From Bacteroidota bacterium (GTDB lineage: Bacteria > Bacteroidota > Ignavibacteria > UBA10030 > UBA8401), in assembly GCA_021796215.1 (NCBI GenBank), contig JAJYOK010000002.1, positions 124,001 to 188,000 of the forward strand: a stretch of 64,000 nt of DNA, written 5' to 3'. Below are positions 63,901 to 64,000 of the stretch, one piece after another (within the stretch, counting starts at the first letter, position 1; each line of letters begins with the position of its first letter). The notes under the pieces are model-generated. The model searched no databases. It saw only the letters and a program-made list of their open reading frames with translations, and was not told the DNA's origin. A program made the translations under genes and the position numbers.

Positions 63901-64000
63901 GTGAGTAAACTGACCTCTGTGTTTCTTGCAATACTCGTTATCTCAATCGCGGCGCAAACCGCTTCGGCAAACGAACGAAAGTTTGCATACGCTTATGAAA
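63901..64000 (+). CDS. 5' end of an exported protein gene
   Basis: GTG start with AAGGAG seven bases upstream (63889-63894). A signal peptide (SKLTSVFLAILVISIAAQ, then TASANE) is followed by ERKFAYAYE and the window ends. Function unknown; no domain can be judged. Confidence 0.7.
   Translation, partial: MSKLTSVFLAILVISIAAQTASANERKFAYAYE

Noticed and set aside
63710-63931. 73-codon minus-strand frame after the feo operon
   Set aside because: Crosses several hairpins and the signal peptide of a plus-strand gene; no ribosome site or domain.

Overview
The window looks like a chromosomal segment of a Gram-negative bacterium of the Bacteroidota/Chlorobiota branch, most likely Ignavibacteria or a close relative. 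The support is two secreted proteins with type IX secretion (T9SS) C-terminal sorting domains (one has the typical YPNPFNPTT motif), a PorV-like outer-membrane protein, a Bacteroidota-type Hc1 histone-like protein, FecR, BamD and CHASE2 cyclase genes, a complete Ccm cytochrome c system and an S-box (SAM-I) riboswitch ahead of metY-metX. I saw no rRNA, tRNA, CRISPR array, insertion sequence or phage genes. About 62 protein genes are listed; several starts are shorter than the longest open frame, and a 44-codon ccmD is added by hand reading.

Layout. 1-6163 (+): the 3' end of an unknown gene, then a FecR-domain exported protein, an 806-residue outer-membrane barrel and a CHASE2-cyclase-TPR protein, which look like one envelope-to-cAMP signalling module. 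6219-8054 (-): lipoprotein and PorV-like protein behind a promoter with a Fur-like palindrome and a terminator-like hairpin in its leader. 8278-21470: a TrmH-type methyltransferase (+), then minus-strand genes: an AlbA_2/HTH regulator, mtgA, ruvX, rel, a T9SS cargo protein, a TPR protein, upp, a CoA-disulfide-reductase-like enzyme, der, metX and metY. 21471-22062 is the regulatory region of metYX (promoter, SAM-I aptamer, terminator, short ORF). 22063-24064 (+): Yip1-like membrane protein, small metallopeptidase, a small unknown protein and hemerythrin.

24100-39573 (-): a long, often overlapping run. In transcription order it is htpX, gdhA, an unknown membrane protein, CapA-like phosphatase, bamD, thioesterase, FG-GAP protein, T9SS-type metalloprotease, ccmA-B-C-D-E-F, arfB and an SDR. 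39709-45777 (-): nitrilase-family amidase, a small TPM protein, two response regulators with a large PAS/GAF histidine kinase, and aroF. 45912-47275 (-): TPM-LemA pair. 47405-53388 (-): acyl-CoA dehydrogenase, 3-hydroxyacyl-CoA dehydrogenase, thiolase and a beta-hydroxyacid dehydrogenase, interrupted at 48602-50357 by an AT-rich type II restriction-modification pair. 53498-59253: mnmA, a methyltransferase (+), an ECF sigma/anti-sigma pair, Hc1 and a deoxyhypusine-synthase-like enzyme. 59454-64000: an SDR divergent from a Fur-family/feoA/feoA/feoB/FeoB-associated operon, with matching palindromic operators on both sides of the divergent region, then a structured leader and the start of an exported protein.

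The most unusual material is: an Ig-like domain shared by the FecR protein and the neighbouring barrel; the attenuator-like leader of the PorV-like gene; a response regulator with a DHp-like tail whose phospho-acceptor His is Gln; a Cys-type CcmE; the operator pair around the iron operon; four degenerate, inverted, short-word tracts between genes; and the restriction-modification insertion, whose methyltransferase start runs through a palindromic element.
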